A DNA stretch of 8,449 nucleotides. Origin: CAZEPT01 sp964514225. GTDB lineage: Bacteria > Patescibacteriota > Minisyncoccia > Phycocordibacterales > UBA9973. The stretch lies in contig CAZEPT010000032.1 of assembly GCA_964514225.1 (NCBI GenBank), forward strand, positions 1-8,449. Direction: 5' to 3'. Both the position numbers and the translations under genes were made by a program. Positions 6,867-8,449 of this stretch are shown one piece after another (positions within the stretch are counted from its first letter, which is position 1; each line of letters begins with the position of its first letter). The notes beneath the pieces are model-generated. The model searched no databases. It had not been told where the DNA came from and saw only the letters and a program-made list of their open reading frames with translations.

Positions 6867-7599
6867 CAGTCTTCTTGCAAATTTTTCACTGGATTCACTC
6901 ATGACTTTCGGAAAAGCGCTTATTATTGGAGCGATTCCTGCTTTAGTCTGGATGATGTTCTGGCTCCAGGAAGATAAAGAAGACCCCGAACCTCGAGGAC
7001 TCATTATTGCTACATTCATCTTAGGAATGCTCGGTGTACTCTTGGTTCTGCCTGTGCAAAAATTTATTCTTACTTTAACCACGAATCAACAGAATCTCAT
7101 TATTCTTTGGGCATTCGCTGAAGAAATCGTTAAGTTTGCCTTGGTGATTTTGATCATCAAGCCAAGTAGACAAATAAATCAGCCAGTCGACTATGCGATA
7201 TACCTCATGATTGTTGGACTTGGTTTTGCTGCACTTGAAAATACCCTCTATATCATCAAACCCCTCATCGTGAAAGATGCAACGGTGGTCTTCCTCACGG
7301 GCAACCTGAGATTCATGGGTTCTACGCTTCTCCATGCAACAACCTCTGGTCTCATCGGAATGATGATGGGATTGGCATTCTTTCAAAATAGATTCATCAA
7401 AGATATGAGTACGCTCGTCGGTCTTGCACTCGCTGTGTTATTGCATAGTACCTTCAACTTATTTATAATGAAAGGAGAAGGAAAATCAACATTACAAATT
7501 TTTATATTCCTGTGGGTTGTAACAGTTATCAGTATTCTCGTTTTTGAAAAATTACGAAGAATGAGTGGTGATTATATACCCCTTGAAGAAGTAGCCTAA
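6859..7599 (+). CDS. PrsW-family intramembrane metalloprotease
   Basis: A 246-residue multi-pass membrane protein with all the PrsW signature motifs: EEIVK (88-92, the EExxK motif), DYAIYLMIVGLGFAALEN (111-128), RFMGSTLLHATTSG (151-164) with His159, and HSTFN (196-200, the HxxxN motif). The glutamates and histidines are thought to bind a catalytic zinc within the membrane. At least six hydrophobic segments are visible, for example at about 18-35, 48-66, 80-100, 112-133, 155-175, 183-203 and 212-229. In Bacillus PrsW cleaves an anti-sigma factor; here no anti-sigma gene is nearby, so the substrate is unknown and the symbol prsW is not assigned. The start ATG at 6859 overlaps the valS stop (ATGACTAA), which suggests translational coupling; no Shine-Dalgarno sequence is seen. 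hsp20 follows after 4 bases. Confidence 0.88.
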   Translation: MTNSLLANFSLDSLMTFGKALIIGAIPALVWMMFWLQEDKEDPEPRGLIIATFILGMLGVLLVLPVQKFILTLTTNQQNLIILWAFAEEIVKFALVILIIKPSRQINQPVDYAIYLMIVGLGFAALENTLYIIKPLIVKDATVVFLTGNLRFMGSTLLHATTSGLIGMMMGLAFFQNRFIKDMSTLVGLALAVLLHSTFNLFIMKGEGKSTLQIFIFLWVVTVISILVFEKLRRMSGDYIPLEEVA

Positions 7600-7603
7600 A
7601 CCT

Positions 7604-8119
7604 ATGCATAAGAAAAAATCACTATTCCAAAGAATCAAAAAAACATTTCAGTTTGATGATGCATTTTTTGACGAAGATGAAGATTCATTTGAGTCAGAAG
7701 AAATCACCAAAGAAAAAGAAGAGGTTATTAAAAAATTTCCTGAACCTACTAGCCCAGAAAAAGAAATCTGGATGGAATCTGACGATTTCTACGGAGAACT
7801 ATCAGTTGATGTCTATGAACAGAACGATTGTGTCATGATCCAAGCTATGGTTGCAGGTGTTAAACCAGACAGCCTTGAGATCACCATCGGACGCGATATG
7901 GTTATCCTTAAAGGAAAACGAGATGATCTTCGAAAAATAGATGATGATCAATTTTTTATAAAAGAGCTCTACTGGGGATCATTCGCAAGAACCATTGCCC
8001 TTTCTCAAGAAATAGATCCAGACCTTGCAGAAGCAGTTGAGAAATACGGACTCCTCACACTCAAGCTTCCAAAGATAGATAGGAGCAAGAGAGCGACACT
8101 GAAAGTAAAATCAATATAG
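7604..8119 (+). CDS. Hsp20/alpha-crystallin small heat-shock protein
   Basis: An ATP-independent holdase chaperone of 171 residues. The N-terminal arm (1-60) is highly charged: a basic start (MHKKKSLFQRIKK), then an acidic stretch (DDAFFDEDEDSFESEE), then a Lys/Glu-rich segment. The alpha-crystallin domain spans about 64-158: GELSVDVYEQNDCVMIQAMVAGV, LEITIGRDMVILKGKR, a FFIKELYWGSFARTIAL strand that fits the conserved ELxxGxFxRxixL pattern, and EKYGLLTLKLPK, which matches the family's GxLxLxxPK signature. The tail ends KVKSI without the usual I-x-I/V oligomerisation motif, so its assembly may differ. It lies 4 bases after the protease stop and is the last gene of the valS operon, directly before a strong terminator. 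No heat-shock regulatory element (CIRCE-like repeat) is seen upstream, so control is probably through the operon. Confidence 0.93.
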   Translation: MHKKKSLFQRIKKTFQFDDAFFDEDEDSFESEEITKEKEEVIKKFPEPTSPEKEIWMESDDFYGELSVDVYEQNDCVMIQAMVAGVKPDSLEITIGRDMVILKGKRDDLRKIDDDQFFIKELYWGSFARTIALSQEIDPDLAEAVEKYGLLTLKLPKIDRSKRATLKVKSI

Positions 8120-8122
8120 CAT

Positions 8123-8164
8123 CACAATAAAAAAGAACCACCCTCGTGGTTCTTTTTTATTGTG
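8123..8164. terminator. Strong bidirectional terminator after hsp20
   Basis: A perfect 19-bp stem (8123-8141 with 8146-8164) around a 4-base loop, CCTC. The core is GAACCAC/GTGGTTC flanked by six A on one side and six T on the other, so it ends transcripts from both directions. On the plus strand it closes the valS-prsW-hsp20 operon 4 bases after the hsp20 stop. On the minus strand it would end anything transcribed leftward from the tRNA-Phe region. Confidence 0.92.
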
Positions 8165-8184
8165 TGTTTGAGGGTAGACTTGAA
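8163..8184 (-). repeat. Copy of the tRNA-Phe 3' end (tRNA fragment)
   Basis: These 22 bases match 8386-8407, the 3' end of the tRNA-Phe gene (T-loop, 3' half of the T stem, acceptor strand, discriminator and flank), at 20 of 22 positions and in the same orientation. The 5' half of a T stem does not pair with it, and no D arm or anticodon arm is found upstream on the minus strand, so this is not a working tRNA. Like the true tRNA, the copy is followed on the minus strand by a terminator. It may be a tRNA relic or one flank of an old insertion. Confidence 0.6.
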
Positions 8185-8345
8185 GCTTACAGCTTCAGTA
8201 CACCTTTTTCTGTTTTGTCGGACTTCGTCCTCAAAACATGGAAAAGCTCTTGATATATTTTTCTTATGAATGAAATGAATTAGAAAAATACAAATACTCG
8301 GAGGGTGCAAATCTGCCTCGTAAAGCACGCAAGTGCTTTACTCAC
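8165..8345 (-). ncRNA. Candidate structured RNA, hairpin-rich segment
   Basis: No credible protein is encoded here, but the segment contains three hairpins. 8173-8204 has 13 pairs on the minus strand (core GAAGCT/AGCTTC) and includes a G-U wobble that would be a mismatch on the plus strand. 8206-8245 has nested stems TTTTC/GAAAA, GTTTTG/CAAAAC and GGAC/GTCC. 8320-8341 is a perfect 9-bp stem. An alternative long-range pairing joins 8167-8173 (TTTGAGG) to 8229-8235 (CCTCAAA). Minus-strand transcription would end at the terminator at 8164-8123. The strand is uncertain: the loop of the last hairpin is a GNRA type (GCAA) only on the plus strand, and the terminator at 8352-8385 would serve a plus transcript. 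No clear promoter was found and no known RNA family was recognised. Confidence 0.25.
8320..8341. repeat. Perfect 9-bp hairpin
   Basis: GTAAAGCAC and GTGCTTTAC (8320-8328 and 8333-8341) flank the tetraloop GCAA, a stable GNRA loop if transcribed on the plus strand. No T run follows, so it is not an intrinsic terminator. Short stable hairpins like this are often dispersed repeats, but only one copy is present in this window. Confidence 0.6.
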
Positions 8346-8351
8346 TCACAC

Positions 8352-8385
8352 AATTTAAAAAGCCCCAAAAGGGGCTTTTTAAATT
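8352..8385. terminator. Bidirectional terminator after tRNA-Phe
   Basis: A perfect 15-bp stem (8352-8366 with 8371-8385), core AAAAAGCCCC/GGGGCTTTTT, around an AAAA loop. On the minus strand it begins 3 bases after the mature 3' end of the tRNA (8388) and ends its transcript in five T. It also works as a terminator on the plus strand for anything read through the hairpin-rich segment. Confidence 0.88.
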
Positions 8386-8387
8386 TG

Positions 8388-8449
8388 TGCTTGAGGGCAG
8401 ACTTGAACTGCCGACATCTCCCTCTTCAGGGGAGCGCTCTACCAACTGA
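8388..8449 (-). tRNA. tRNA-Phe (anticodon GAA), 5' end cut by window edge
   Basis: The minus strand carries tRNA positions 12 to 73. The D loop contains AGTTGGTAGAGC. The anticodon stem CTCCC/GGGAG encloses the loop CTGAAGA, giving anticodon GAA. The variable loop is ATGTC. The T arm is GGCAG-TTCAAGT-CTGCC, the acceptor 3' strand is CTCAAGC, and the discriminator is A73 as expected for tRNA-Phe. The first 11 bases lie beyond 8449. CCA is not encoded (the next bases are CAA), so it must be added by a nucleotidyltransferase. A terminator follows directly. Confidence 0.95.

Noticed and set aside
8209..8240. Hammerhead-like motif suggested by GGACGAAGTCC on the minus strand
   Set aside because: The CUGAUGA core and the required GAAA and cleavage-site context are absent.
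8122..8328. Possible 68-residue minus-strand protein
   Set aside because: It runs through the hairpins and ends inside the bidirectional terminator; the composition is not protein-like and it is better explained as noncoding.
8239..8350. Short plus-strand peptides after the hsp20 terminator
   Set aside because: Frames such as the one starting at 8239 end within about 12 codons, have no promoter or ribosome binding signal, and overlap the hairpins.
1..8449. Recoded UGA (as in Gracilibacteria or Absconditabacteria)
   Set aside because: All genes are full length under the standard bacterial code without any in-frame UGA. UGA is also not used as a stop in the seven complete genes, but that number is too small to mean anything.
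1..8449. CRISPR array, insertion sequence, transposase or prophage genes
   Set aside because: No regularly spaced repeats, terminal inverted repeats or mobile-element proteins were found on either strand.

Overview
The window looks like a chromosomal segment from a small-genome bacterium, most likely a member of the Candidate Phyla Radiation (Patescibacteria, Parcubacteria-like). This is inferred, not proven. The reasons are moderately AT-rich coding DNA, very tight gene packing, compact or unusual versions of universal genes (a valyl-tRNA synthetase of only 726 residues, a MurA with a DNA-binding domain fused to its N-terminus, a TsaD with an insertion), no Shine-Dalgarno sequence in front of any start, and a tRNA gene without an encoded CCA. 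The standard bacterial code fits. All complete genes end in TAA or TAG.

Layout from left to right. A cupin-fold gene (minus, cut by the left edge) lies 10 bases downstream of murB (minus). murB is divergent from an HTH-murA fusion (plus), and the two share a 36-base control region. tsaD (plus) follows murA after 6 bases. A 165-residue protein of unknown function, possibly a degenerate Nudix fold, is convergent with tsaD (minus). After a divergent promoter region comes a plus-strand operon, valS - prsW-like protease - hsp20, with an 8-base overlap and then a 4-base gap. It closes with a very strong bidirectional terminator. The last 330 bases hold no protein gene: a cluster of hairpins, a second terminator, and at the right edge most of a minus-strand tRNA-Phe(GAA).

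How the genes relate. MurA and MurB catalyse the two consecutive steps that make UDP-N-acetylmuramic acid, the first committed peptidoglycan precursor, and they are transcribed away from a shared promoter region. TsaD (tRNA t6A modification), ValRS and tRNA-Phe are translation functions. The PrsW-like membrane protease and Hsp20 chaperone form a possible envelope/protein-quality pair downstream of valS.

The most notable points are: (1) the back-to-back extended -10 promoters of murA and murB, which would give leaderless mRNAs and form a near-perfect palindrome beside a murA that carries its own HTH domain, suggesting a self-regulating enzyme; (2) a 22-base copy (20/22) of the tRNA-Phe 3' end about 220 bases downstream of the tRNA, enclosing a hairpin-rich segment, as in a tRNA-targeted insertion or a tRNA relic; (3) a candidate structured RNA within that segment.
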